A stretch of DNA of 64,000 bases from CAZEHJ01 sp964512485 (GTDB taxonomy: Bacteria > Bacteroidota > Rhodothermia > Rhodothermales > UBA10348). This document shows positions 54,316 to 63,023 of the stretch, one piece after another. The stretch lies in NCBI GenBank assembly GCA_964512485.1, contig CAZEHJ010000001.1, positions 66,702 to 130,701 of the forward strand, written 5' to 3'. Numbering within the stretch: the stretch's first letter is position 1; each line of letters opens with the position of its first letter. The notes below the pieces were generated by a model. The model saw nothing but the letters and a program-made list of their open reading frames with translations. It did no database searches and was not told the DNA's origin. The translations under genes were made by a program, and so were the position numbers.

Positions 54316-55992
54316 TCAGTTGCCAGGATTCAGATAGGCCTCAAATTCAAGCCGGTTCCTCGCGTTCAGGCATCCACCGGCCGTCAACCCGCCTTTTCGG
54401 GCCACGGCGACACCCCATTTCATCAGGTCCAGCTGCTCGATGGAATGTGCATCCGGATTTATGGCTACCGGTATGTCCAATTCACAGGCCAGCTCAATCC
54501 ATCTCCAGTCCAGGTCGAGGCGATACGGGTTGGCATTCAGTTCGATCGAAACACCATGAGACGCACAGGCTTGTAGAACCGCCTCGTGATTGAGGGGATA
54601 CCCTTCTCTTTTCAGAATGAGTCGCCCGGTCGGATGGCCTAGAATGGTCGTGTACGGATTGGATACCGCCCGAATAACGCGTTCCGTGGCCTCCGCTTCG
54701 CTCATGTTGAAGCCGACATGGACGCTGGCCACAATGAAGTCGAATTCAGCCAGGACTTCGTCTTCGTAGTCGAGGCTCCCGTCTTTCAGGATGTCGCTTT
54801 CCACACCGAAAAAGACTCTGAACGGAGATCCACCATCACTCGCAAATTCCTCATTCATTTGTTGGATTTCGACCTTCTGCCTCATCAGAGTCTCTGCCGA
54901 CATGCCGTTGGCAATTTTCAGAGACTGGCTGTGATCACAGATGCCGAAATACTCAAAACCGCGATCGCGACACGCGAGAGACATTTCTCTCAGTGTATGG
55001 GCCCCATCCGAATACGTCGAGTGATTGTGCAATACGCCACGAAGATCCGAGTCATCAATCAGGTCGAGGGCTGCCAGATCAGCAGCACGCTCGAAAGCGG
55101 CAGACAGGTCGCGCAATTCAGGAGCGACATAGGGCACGGATGCTGACTGAAACAGGGCCGCCTCGTCTGCGCTGCCCGTTGTGGATGGTACAGAAGCCGT
55201 CCAATCCTGAACGAAGGATTCGGGGCCCGTCTTATGCAAAACTGCTTCGGCATAATCGGCTGGCGTCGCACAGAATACCTCCAGACCCAGACCATCTTCG
55301 AGACGACCTTTCAGCAATAGTCCTCCTGACTCCTGATTCGCTTCGAACGTGACACCCGGCAGCTCCAACGGGGACGGATTCGCCATCGCAGCCACAAAAG
55401 AAATGGTCTCGACGATTTCCATTTTCCTGCGCATTTCTCCCGCCAGCGCGACCTGGGTGATCTGAGGGTGGTCGTTCAGCAGGGCCTCGAAATGAAAGGC
55501 GAGAGGATACGCTTCTGCGCACCTGCGTTTGCCCTGGTAAGAGCGCAATTGGGAAATGTTTTCGAGGATGCTGTTCTGGCTTTTTTCTGCAAATCCGTCC
55601 AGTTCCGCAATTCTTCCCGCGACGGCGGCTGCTTCCAGATCATCAAGCGATTGTATTCCGAGCGTTTGCCAGAGGACCCGGGCTTTCTTGGCTCCAAGGC
55701 CTTTGACAGAAAGCACGTCGAGCAGTCCCGGCGGAAGAGCTCCCAGAAGGCTGTCTCTTACTTCGAAAGAACCGTAAGCCAGGATCTCCCGAATCTGTGC
55801 TTCAAGCCCGCTCCCGATTCCTTTGATGGCGGTCAACTGACCCGATTCAAGCAGCTCAGTTACAGGCTCTTCGAGGCGTTCGATGGTGCGGGCAGCGTTG
55901 GAAAGAGCCCTCGCCCTGAACATATTTCCACCCGTGAGCTCGATGAGCGCGGCGGTTTCCTTGAGGGGCTTGGCCAGTGCTTTGTTCGTCAT
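54316..55992 (-). CDS. PolX-family DNA polymerase/PHP exonuclease, polymerase site degenerate
   Basis: 558 residues. N-terminal helix-hairpin-helix motifs (LTAIKGIGSGLEAQIREI, LDVLSVKGLGAKKARVLW) bind DNA. The palm that normally carries GS...DxD reads VALAGEMRRKMEIVETISFV (182-200): the GS serine and both metal-binding aspartates are replaced. The third one is also not a clear Asp (LGLEVF). The C-terminal PHP domain is intact: LHNHSTYSDG, CDHS, GVESDIL, SVH and INPDAHS (metal ligands), so a 3'-5' exonuclease or phosphatase role is likely. Upstream gene of the minus-strand polX, acylase, kinase unit. Confidence 0.85.
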   Translation of the reverse strand: MTNKALAKPLKETAALIELTGGNMFRARALSNAARTIERLEEPVTELLESGQLTAIKGIGSGLEAQIREILAYGSFEVRDSLLGALPPGLLDVLSVKGLGAKKARVLWQTLGIQSLDDLEAAAVAGRIAELDGFAEKSQNSILENISQLRSYQGKRRCAEAYPLAFHFEALLNDHPQITQVALAGEMRRKMEIVETISFVAAMANPSPLELPGVTFEANQESGGLLLKGRLEDGLGLEVFCATPADYAEAVLHKTGPESFVQDWTASVPSTTGSADEAALFQSASVPYVAPELRDLSAAFERAADLAALDLIDDSDLRGVLHNHSTYSDGAHTLREMSLACRDRGFEYFGICDHSQSLKIANGMSAETLMRQKVEIQQMNEEFASDGGSPFRVFFGVESDILKDGSLDYEDEVLAEFDFIVASVHVGFNMSEAEATERVIRAVSNPYTTILGHPTGRLILKREGYPLNHEAVLQACASHGVSIELNANPYRLDLDWRWIELACELDIPVAINPDAHSIEQLDLMKWGVAVARKGGLTAGGCLNARNRLEFEAYLNPGN

Positions 55993-56263
55993 GAGGGCGC
56001 GTTAAAACTCAACCATTGGTGGTGCCGAATGTGCGGATTCAATCTACGCAATCCGCACTCTATCTCATTCCCAAAAACAGCGCAAGATATCATCCTGATC
56101 GAGGTGCAAAAAACGTGACCTGTTTCATTTGAGGGATCAATCACGTTTCGCCTTCCGTAAAGGCGGTCAAAACACACGATCCTGATCTGCATAATTTTCA
56201 GAATTGATGGTTTTCAAGCGTTTCTTGCATTGTCATAATGAGAGAGAGTACCCGGAGAGCGAT

Positions 56264-57991
56264 ATGCCTTTGAACCAACAGAATCAAAACAAACCTCAAA
56301 GAACCATGACTTCCTTTGTCACAAAGAAGAAGTCCTTCCTGCTTACGGTGACAATTCTGGGCTCCGTTCTATTGGGCGTCCAATTGGAAAGCCGGGTTCT
56401 GAACGTAGATCCGACCAAAGCGCTTAAAAAAATTGAGAACGTGTTCTATCTGATCAATGAGCGCTATGTGGATGAGGTTGACGCTTCTGCCGTTGCCCAG
56501 AGCGCGATCAAAGGGATGTTGACGGATCTCGATCCTCACAGCCTCTACTTTGATATCGAGCAACTGCAGGGCGAGAATGAACAGTTCGATGCAGCATTTG
56601 AGGGAATTGGTATCTCCTATGAATTGCTTCCCGGAATTGACGGAGCGGATACGCTCGCGGTTCTGAACGTTCTTCCCGGAGGACCAAGCGAGGAAGTGGG
56701 ACTCCAGTCAGGAGACCGCATTTTGCTGGTTGATGGACGCAGCACGATAGGATATTCAACTGTCGATGTTCAGAAAAACCTGAAAGGACCCCGTGGTTCT
56801 GAAGTGACGATATCTGTACACCGACCAGGCGTTGCCCAGATGATCAATTTTGACATTGTCCGCGACAAGATTCCTATTTATACGCTCGATGCTGCATACA
56901 TGATGGAGAACGGGACGGGGTACATCCGTCTCAACCGTTTCGCCCGAACGACTTACAACGAATTCATGTCCAGCCTGAGGCAGTTGAAGGCCCGCGGCAT
57001 GGAAAGAGTGGTGCTTGACCTTCGCGGAAACAGAGGCGGATACATGGAAATGGCCGTCCGTATTTCGGATGAGTTTCTTACGGAGGGGCAGCTGATTGTC
57101 TCTCAAAAAGGGACCACAGAGGACAGTCATGATTCGTTCTATGCGACAAGTGGTGGCCTCTGGGAATCTGGTCCAGTGATGGTGCTCGTTGATGGAGGAT
57201 CTGCGTCTGCCAGTGAAATCGTTGCCGGCGCTTTGCAGGATCATGATCGTGGTCTGGTTGTGGGCCAGCGCACCTTCGGAAAGGGTCTCGTCCAGAAGCA
57301 GTACACGTTGACAGACGGGAGCGCGCTTCGATTGACGGTAGCACGCTACTATACCCCTTTAGGTCGCTTGATCCAGACGGATTACGACGATGGTGACCGG
57401 ATTGATTACTATGCCAGCAAGGCATCCCAGCGCCGGAAAGACGGTACCCAGACGGCCGAAGCCTTGCTCGCAGACGTTGCCGACTCGCTGAAATACGAGA
57501 CTCCCTCCGGAAGGACCGTCATCGCTGGTGGCGGCATCATCCCGGACTTCATCGTTCCACCGGACAGCCTTTCGCCTATGATGCGGGCCGTCCTTGGTCC
57601 GAGTCTTGAGAATCTGTTCATCAGGACCTGGGTTGACCTGTATGGGGCGTCCATCAAGCAGACCTGGGGAGATACCCAGGATCGATTCGTGGCTTCGTAT
57701 ATGGTGAGCGACGAAATGGTCGAGGCATTCCTCTCGTATGCAGCGGAAAAGGGAGTGGTGATCGGCAATCGTCCGACAAGCGCTGAAGCGAGTGTGACCT
57801 TCACCGAGTCTGATCTGGACGCAGATCGCATCCAGCTCTACACGCTACTGAAGGGGCGTCTCGCTACACGGCTATATGATCGAAGTGCCTGGTATCCGGT
57901 CTGGAGAAAGGTGGATCATCTTTTGATTGAGTCACAGAAACTATGGGATCCGGCAGATGATCTGGCTTCGCACTATGCGTTGGCCAGATAG
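56264..57991 (+). CDS. Carboxy-terminal processing peptidase (S41 family)
   Basis: 575 residues from the ATG at 56264, preceded by GGAG eight bases up; the frame from 56204 has no such site. A membrane anchor (FLLTVTILGSVLLGV) is followed by a conserved helical region (YVDEVDASAVAQSAIKGML), a PDZ domain (about residues 95-180, ...NVLPGGPSEEVGLQSGDRILLVDG) and the catalytic domain with Ser in GGSASASEIVAGAL and Lys in GQRTFGKGLVQ. The C-terminal ~120 residues form an extra domain. It trims protein C-termini in the periplasm. Confidence 0.95.
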   Translation: MPLNQQNQNKPQRTMTSFVTKKKSFLLTVTILGSVLLGVQLESRVLNVDPTKALKKIENVFYLINERYVDEVDASAVAQSAIKGMLTDLDPHSLYFDIEQLQGENEQFDAAFEGIGISYELLPGIDGADTLAVLNVLPGGPSEEVGLQSGDRILLVDGRSTIGYSTVDVQKNLKGPRGSEVTISVHRPGVAQMINFDIVRDKIPIYTLDAAYMMENGTGYIRLNRFARTTYNEFMSSLRQLKARGMERVVLDLRGNRGGYMEMAVRISDEFLTEGQLIVSQKGTTEDSHDSFYATSGGLWESGPVMVLVDGGSASASEIVAGALQDHDRGLVVGQRTFGKGLVQKQYTLTDGSALRLTVARYYTPLGRLIQTDYDDGDRIDYYASKASQRRKDGTQTAEALLADVADSLKYETPSGRTVIAGGGIIPDFIVPPDSLSPMMRAVLGPSLENLFIRTWVDLYGASIKQTWGDTQDRFVASYMVSDEMVEAFLSYAAEKGVVIGNRPTSAEASVTFTESDLDADRIQLYTLLKGRLATRLYDRSAWYPVWRKVDHLLIESQKLWDPADDLASHYALAR

Positions 57992-58337
57992 CATCGAAAC
58001 GTCGTTGTCCTGATCGTTTGGGAGTGACAGCACAATTATTTCATAAAGGAGCCCCAGAGGAGCAACTTGACCATTCCTGTCGTGTCTAGCGTGGTGAATG
58101 GTGAGTCCGACCGGGGGGCCGTTATCAATTCGTATTCAAAGGAGTAATCCTTGCATTGACAAACGGCTGTTGATTGGCTTATTATTCGGCCTGCTTTTGC
58201 GGCCGTTCAAAACTTGTCGTCTGATGAGTGAGCGGCCGTTTGACTGATTGGGGTTTTGGTCTAACCATGACGGGCTCCCACCAGCATATCAAAACCATCA
58301 ACAACAATTCTGTTCTGTAATAGGAGGGAAGACTTCC
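57992..58337 (+). promoter_or_regulatory. Upstream region of the exbB operon with a sigma-70-like promoter
   Basis: 346 bp without a gene. TTGACA at 58156-58161 and TATTAT at 58180-58185 are 18 bp apart, a near-consensus sigma-70-like promoter. It would give a leader of about 140 nt before the exbB start at 58338. The leader contains a short GC-rich inverted repeat around 58189-58204 (GGCC...GGCC). Confidence 0.6.
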
Positions 58338-59033
58338 ATGACGTTTATCAACCTGCTTATGATGTTGCCGCAGGAAGCGGCTGACGATGGAGGACTAGTC
58401 AACGTTCTCGTTCAGCGTTTCAACGAGGGTGGCGATTTCATGTGGCCGGTACTGATCTCGTTGATCATCGGTCTCGCCATCGCATTCGAGCGCATCATTA
58501 CGCTCAACCGAGCCGATATCAACACGAGAAAGTTTATCGTCCAGGTTAAAGGTTCTCTTGAAGAAGGCGGCATCTCAGCTGCTGAAGAAGTTTGCGCCAA
58601 CACTCGCGGCCCTGTCGCATCTGTGTTTCAGGCTGGTCTTCTTCGTCACGATGAAGGAATCGAAGCTGTTGAAAAGGCAGTTGTGTCTTACGGCTCGATT
58701 GAGATGAGCTTCCTCGAGAGAGGACTTGTCTGGCTGTCACTGTTCATCTCACTGGCTCCGATGTTTGGATTCCTCGGAACGGTTGTAGGGATGGTCGAAG
58801 CCTTCGATGCTATTGAATCAGCCGGTGATATCTCCCCGAGCCTCGTGGCCGGTGGTATCAAGGTTGCTCTTCTGACGACGGTGTTTGGTCTGATTACGGC
58901 CATCATTCTGCAGTTCTTCTACAATTACATCACGTCGAAAATCGACCGCATCGTGATTGACATGGAAGAAGCTTCGATCGAGCTCATTGACTCGCTCGTT
59001 CTGCTGAACGCCGGAAGCCCATCGGGCAACTAA
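58338..59033 (+). CDS. exbB: MotA/TolQ/ExbB proton-channel protein
   Basis: 231 residues from the ATG at 58338, which has a good AGGAGG site; the ORF starting at 58248 has none. Three membrane segments (MWPVLISLIIGLAIAFERII, LVWLSLFISLAPMFGFLGTVVGMVEAF, VALLTTVFGLITAIILQFFYNYI). LGTVVGMVEAF is the conserved TolQ/ExbB motif. With ExbD it forms the motor that drives TonB or Tol across the envelope. It is followed by a small membrane protein and two ExbD genes in the same strand. Confidence 0.95.
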   Translation: MTFINLLMMLPQEAADDGGLVNVLVQRFNEGGDFMWPVLISLIIGLAIAFERIITLNRADINTRKFIVQVKGSLEEGGISAAEEVCANTRGPVASVFQAGLLRHDEGIEAVEKAVVSYGSIEMSFLERGLVWLSLFISLAPMFGFLGTVVGMVEAFDAIESAGDISPSLVAGGIKVALLTTVFGLITAIILQFFYNYITSKIDRIVIDMEEASIELIDSLVLLNAGSPSGN

Positions 59034-59057
59034 CACCGAATCAAGAATTTGAATTCT

Positions 59058-59075
59058 CCGGCCCGCTTGGGCCGG
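59058..59075 (+). terminator. Small hairpin after exbB
   Basis: 7-bp GC stem (59058-59064 and 59069-59075) with a GCTT loop, 25 bp past the exbB stop. It has only a weak T run and may act as a partial terminator or mRNA stabiliser. Confidence 0.35.
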
Positions 59076-59100
59076 GTGGATTCCTTTAACACACAATAAC

Positions 59101-59373
59101 ATGGCCGCAACCGTACCCTACGCTGTCTGGGCCGTGATCATCGTCACGGGAGCCAGCTTGCTGGCGATCGCCCTATTTGGCGTTCGATCCCTGATCCAGG
59201 GTAAGATAAATCCGATGACGATTGTTCTGACCGCCATACCAATTGTCCTGATGGGCATTCTTGGATTGGTGATGGGAGACTGGTCACACGCAGCAATTCT
59301 GGCATCTCTGATCGCACTTGCTCTTACCTCTGGAGTATTACTGCTCTCAGGTATCAAAGGCTTGTTTGGTTGA
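59101..59373 (+). CDS. Small three-helix membrane protein in the exb operon
   Basis: 90 residues, with three hydrophobic segments (VPYAVWAVIIVTGASLLAIALFGV, MTIVLTAIPIVLMGILGLVMGD, AILASLIALALTSGVLLLSGI). Between exbB and exbD in the same direction, with a 33-bp gap to exbD. I do not recognise the family. Its position suggests it may assist or modulate the ExbB/ExbD motor. Confidence 0.7.
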   Translation: MAATVPYAVWAVIIVTGASLLAIALFGVRSLIQGKINPMTIVLTAIPIVLMGILGLVMGDWSHAAILASLIALALTSGVLLLSGIKGLFG

Positions 59374-59406
59374 TCTGAACTGCGACGAAAATCCTGAGGG
59401 AAAATC

Positions 59407-59964
59407 ATGGCACAGATGAAAAAGAAATCGAGGCGTGAAGCTGAGATACCCACATCTTCGATGGCGGATATCGCATTCCTTCTGCTCATTTTCTTTCTGG
59501 TAACCACCACAATTGACGTCGACACGGGTATCGGAATGGTTCTGCCTCCGAAGCTCGAAGAAGACATCGAGCCTCCTCCGATCAAGGAGCGCAACGTGCT
59601 CAAGATTCTTGTGAACGAGCAGGGCCTCGTGCTGGTCGAAGACCAGCCCTCGGCTGTTCAGCTCATTCGCGATGAAGTCCGCAAGCACGTTCTCAACAAT
59701 GGCGCTGATCCCAGATACGCAGAAGAGACAGGCAAGGCTCTTGTGTCAATCAAGACCGCCCGACAGACTCCGTATAACGCCTATGTAGGCGTTCTGGATG
59801 AAGTCTGGATGGCGTACTTCGAGATGTGGGATTCCGAAGCCCGTGCGCGTGGCTTCGCTGATTATGCTGCGTATGTGGCTAATATTGATGCCACTGGTGA
59901 AGAAAATGCGATTCGCGACAAGATCAAGGCGGCGATATCCATCGCAGAGCCTGATGAGGCGTAG
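59407..59964 (+). CDS. exbD: ExbD/TolR biopolymer transport protein (first copy)
   Basis: 185 residues. A short cytoplasmic N-terminus (KKKSRREAEIPTSSMADIAF) leads into one membrane helix (LLLIFFLVTTTIDV) with the functional aspartate ahead of it. The periplasmic part (VLKILVNEQGLVLVEDQ...VSIKTARQTPYNAYVGVLDEVW) has the ExbD fold, but it ends with an extra acidic helical tail of about 45 residues (MWDSEARARGFADYAAYVANIDATGEENAIRDKI) not usual for ExbD. It pairs with exbB to harvest proton-motive force. Confidence 0.92.
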   Translation: MAQMKKKSRREAEIPTSSMADIAFLLLIFFLVTTTIDVDTGIGMVLPPKLEEDIEPPPIKERNVLKILVNEQGLVLVEDQPSAVQLIRDEVRKHVLNNGADPRYAEETGKALVSIKTARQTPYNAYVGVLDEVWMAYFEMWDSEARARGFADYAAYVANIDATGEENAIRDKIKAAISIAEPDEA

Positions 59965-59999
59965 TCGGAAGAACTCGAATCGAAAACTGAGAATGACAT

Positions 60000-60452
60000 A
60001 TGTCAAGTCACTTTAAGAAGAAAACCAAGACGAAAGAAGATATCCCTACAGCTTCGCTGCCGGATATCATCTTCATGCTTCTGATTTTCTTTATGGTCAG
60101 TACTGTGCTTCGCGAAACGACGGTTCAAGTCCGAACGGTCCTTCCTCAGGCTGAAGCACTGACAAAGATCGATCAGAAACGACTGGTCACTTACGTATAC
60201 ATCGGCCCAAAGAAGCTCGCTGGTAACCGTATCGGTGAGACGGGTGTTCAGATCGACGATGCTCTTGTCGAAGACATGGGTAACGTACGCGACATCATGT
60301 ATCGCAAGCTTCTCGAGCAGCCACGTTTGATCGTCTCTCTGAAGGTCGATGAGACCTCAGAAATGGGAATGGTACTCGATGTACAACAGGAACTGCGTGA
60401 AGCAGGTACGTTGCGTATCAACTACTCGTCCAAACGAGAGATACCCTCCTAG
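60000..60452 (+). CDS. exbD: ExbD/TolR biopolymer transport protein (second copy)
   Basis: 150 residues. Starts MSSHFKKKTKTKEDIPTASLPDIIFMLLIFFMVSTVL, so the membrane-anchor motif is preserved with the functional aspartate. The periplasmic domain (QVRTVLPQAEAL ... VSLKVDETSEMGMVLDVQQELREAGTLRINYSS) is shorter than that of the first copy and has a different sequence. Two non-identical ExbD proteins after one ExbB are frequent in Bacteroidota. A strong terminator follows at 60512. Confidence 0.92.
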   Translation: MSSHFKKKTKTKEDIPTASLPDIIFMLLIFFMVSTVLRETTVQVRTVLPQAEALTKIDQKRLVTYVYIGPKKLAGNRIGETGVQIDDALVEDMGNVRDIMYRKLLEQPRLIVSLKVDETSEMGMVLDVQQELREAGTLRINYSSKREIPS

Positions 60453-60511
60453 GTTGATCTCCACGATTGGGTCATGCAACGAGTCCGTTGCGTGAATCAA
60501 TCCCGAAATCG

Positions 60512-60544
60512 AAAGGGCGCCGCGAATGCGGCGCCCTTTTTTTT
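60512..60544 (+). terminator. Rho-independent terminator of the exb operon
   Basis: 12-bp GC-rich stem (AAAGGGCGCCGC with GCGGCGCCCTTT) and GAAT loop, followed by eight T, about 60 bp after the second exbD. Confidence 0.92.
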
Positions 60545-60607
60545 GTGCCGTCCCGTATTTTTGTCGTCTACCCCGAATTGAACATCGATCAGCGCCAGTA
60601 ACAGCAC

Positions 60608-61627
60608 ATGTCCTACAGAATTACACTTCTTCCAGGTGACGGAATCGGCCCGGAAGTAACCAATGCCACGGTCCAGATTCTGGAGTCCACCGGAATCGAT
60701 TTTGAGTGGGTTCGTCACGAAGAGCTGGGCGCGAATGCGGTCGAAAAGTACGACACGCCGCTCCCTGAGCATGTAATTGACTCCATCAAGGGCACGAGAA
60801 TCGCCCTTAAAGGCCCAGTCACGACGCCGGTCGGAAAGGGATTCAAGTCGGTCAATGTCTCGCTGCGCCAAAAGTTGGATCTTTACGCGAACGTTCGCCC
60901 GTGCAAAAGCCTTCCGGGCATCAAGACGCCATTTGAAGATGTGAACCTGATCATCTTCAGAGAGAACACCGAAGGACTGTATTCGGGTTTGGAGTCATAC
61001 GACGAGCGCCACGATATCGCCGACTCGGTTGCCAGAATTTCAAAAGCAGGATCGAAGCGAATCATCAATTTCTGTTTTGAATACGCACGCACCCACGGAC
61101 GAGATAAGGTCACCGTCGTTCACAAGGCCAACATTCTGAAACTTACTTCAGGGATGTTCTTGAAACTGGCGCAGGAACGCGCTCTGCAATATCCAGAGCT
61201 GACGTTCAACGATCGTATCATCGACAACATGTGTATGCAGCTGGTTGTGCGTCCCCAGGATTACAGCTGTATTGTCACCACCAACCTCTTCGGTGACATC
61301 TTGAGTGATCTTGCCGCCGGCCTTGTTGGTGGTCTCGGCGTTGTTGCCGGAGCAAACATTGGTGACGATTATGCGGTGTTCGAAGCCGTTCACGGCAGCG
61401 CTCCCGACATCGCGGGTCAGAACAAAGCCAACCCCACCGCGCTGCTTCGATCAGCTGAAATGATGCTTCGCCATCTGGGCGAGATGAAAGCAGCCGACGC
61501 CGTTCATGATTCTCTTGTGGACATCTATACCGAAGGCACGTATCTGACTGGAGATCTGGGCGGGACAACCGGAACCGATGTTTTTGCAGATCAACTCTCT
61601 GCCCGCGTGGCCGAGAGAATGCGATAG
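60608..61627 (+). CDS. NAD-type isocitrate/isopropylmalate dehydrogenase family enzyme
   Basis: 339 residues. Oxidative decarboxylation of isocitrate or a similar hydroxyacid with NAD(P)+. Motifs resemble the mitochondrial NAD-isocitrate dehydrogenases: LLPGDGIGPEV, LKGPVTTPVGKGFKSVNVSLRQ, NVRPCKSLPGI, IIFRENTEGLYSGLES, NLFGDILSDLAAGL, EAVHGSAPDIAG, with GTTGTDVFADQL at the end. The segment YANVRP.. and the absence of IPMDH-specific features favour isocitrate; homoisocitrate remains possible. It precedes the DUF4293 gene by 10 bp. Confidence 0.88.
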   Translation: MSYRITLLPGDGIGPEVTNATVQILESTGIDFEWVRHEELGANAVEKYDTPLPEHVIDSIKGTRIALKGPVTTPVGKGFKSVNVSLRQKLDLYANVRPCKSLPGIKTPFEDVNLIIFRENTEGLYSGLESYDERHDIADSVARISKAGSKRIINFCFEYARTHGRDKVTVVHKANILKLTSGMFLKLAQERALQYPELTFNDRIIDNMCMQLVVRPQDYSCIVTTNLFGDILSDLAAGLVGGLGVVAGANIGDDYAVFEAVHGSAPDIAGQNKANPTALLRSAEMMLRHLGEMKAADAVHDSLVDIYTEGTYLTGDLGGTTGTDVFADQLSARVAERMR

Positions 61628-61637
61628 GTAAGCAACT

Positions 61638-62060
61638 ATGATCCAACGAATTCAAACAGTCTATCTGACGCTGGCGGCGGTTCTTCTGTCGATGATTTTT
61701 GCTTTCGACAGTGTCTGGACGGGCATCACCGCGGCAGAATTCTCCTGGTTCGTCCCAGCGACGGCGGGCATTTTCGGTCTAGCGGCAGTGGGCAGCATCA
61801 CCTCTATTTTCCTCTTCAAAGACCAGAAACGGCAGCGGAAAGTCGTTGTCGCTCTGCAGTTCGTAACTCTGGTTGGCCTGATTGTGCTGTTTACCGCGCA
61901 TTACCTGGCAGGCAATATGCCCTCGGTGACATCCAACGCCTCCTTCGGTGAATGGGCGGTTCTTGGCAGCCCTGCCGTAGCGTATCTCATGTTTCTGATG
62001 GCTCGTCGTGGCATCGACAAGGATATCAAGCTGATCAAGTCGATGGACCGACTCAGGTAA
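61638..62060 (+). CDS. DUF4293 family membrane protein
   Basis: 140 residues starting MIQRIQTVYLTLAAVLLSMIFAF, the usual beginning of DUF4293 proteins from Bacteroidota. Four membrane segments (IQTVYLTLAAVLLSMIFAFDSV, FVPATAGIFGLAAVGSITSIFLF, VVVALQFVTLVGLIVLFTAHYL, WAVLGSPAVAYLMFLMARRGI). The function is unknown. The stop overlaps the ATG of the EamA gene by one base (TAATG), so the two are translationally coupled. Confidence 0.85.
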   Translation: MIQRIQTVYLTLAAVLLSMIFAFDSVWTGITAAEFSWFVPATAGIFGLAAVGSITSIFLFKDQKRQRKVVVALQFVTLVGLIVLFTAHYLAGNMPSVTSNASFGEWAVLGSPAVAYLMFLMARRGIDKDIKLIKSMDRLR

Positions 62061-62959
62061 TGTCATCCTACGACTCTGAGCGCGGTGCTGGTGTATATCT
62101 CATTTTAATCGGTGGGCTGCTGGCTATTTCCATCAGCGCCATTCTCATCAGATACGCTGGCAGTGCACCAGGAGAGGCCGTCGCCGTATGGCGAACGATT
62201 TTTGCAGCTACCATGCTGCTGCCTTTCGCCTTGACGAAAGGTCGCGAGGAGATAATCGCTCTCACCGGTCGTGAGATCGTGCTGATCATCGTATCGGGGA
62301 TGTTCCTCGGATTTCACTTCGTCACGTGGATCAGTTCGCTCTACTACACCAACGTCGCGAGTGCATCGACGCTTGTCTCTCTCAGCCCCATTTTTCTGGC
62401 TGTCCTCGGGTTTCTGGTCCTCAAGGAGCGCCCTCGCCGGATCGAAATCATCGCCATCATCGTGGCTACCCTCGGAACGGTGGCGTTAGGTTGGGCCGAT
62501 CAGTCGTCGGGTGTAGATGCAGGATCGAACCCACTTCTGGGAAATGGTCTCGCCCTTTCAGCGGCAGCACTCGTGTCAGTGTACATCCTGATTGGCCGCT
62601 ACGTCAGGCAGCGCCGGTCCTGGCTTGCCTACGTGGCGCCTCTGTACGTCGTCACCGCATTGACCACACTGGCCGTGGCGTTTTCCCGGGATATTCCACT
62701 CCTGGGATACGGATGGGAGATATACGTTCTCTGTCTGGGAATGGCCGTAGTGCCCCAGCTTCTGGGACATGGCGCACTGAACTACGCCGTGCGATTCTTT
62801 CCCGCCGCTACGATCGGCATCGCGAGCCTGTTCGAGCCTGTCGGCGCATCGTTGCTGGCCTTTGCCTTCTTCGGCGAAGTGCCCACGGTCATCGCCACAG
62901 TTGCCATATTCGTGATCCTGGTCTCCGTTGCACTGGCCCTGCGCCCGGAGAAGAACTGA
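62060..62959 (+). CDS. EamA/DMT family transporter
   Basis: 299 residues from the ATG at 62060. Ten membrane helices in two EamA repeats: SISAILIRYAGSAPGEAVAVWRTIFAATMLLPFAL, ASTLVSLSPIFLAVLGFLVLKERP, and later SVYILIGRYVRQRR with AATIGIASLFEPVGASLLAFAFFGE. Members transport amino acids, sugars or metabolites; the substrate is unknown. Overlaps the preceding gene by one base. Confidence 0.9.
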   Translation: MSSYDSERGAGVYLILIGGLLAISISAILIRYAGSAPGEAVAVWRTIFAATMLLPFALTKGREEIIALTGREIVLIIVSGMFLGFHFVTWISSLYYTNVASASTLVSLSPIFLAVLGFLVLKERPRRIEIIAIIVATLGTVALGWADQSSGVDAGSNPLLGNGLALSAAALVSVYILIGRYVRQRRSWLAYVAPLYVVTALTTLAVAFSRDIPLLGYGWEIYVLCLGMAVVPQLLGHGALNYAVRFFPAATIGIASLFEPVGASLLAFAFFGEVPTVIATVAIFVILVSVALALRPEKN

Positions 62960-63023
62960 CCGCGGACTAATTGCACTTCCGCCCTGAGCCTCGTTTCTTG
63001 GTCGACCCAGCACCCGGAATACC

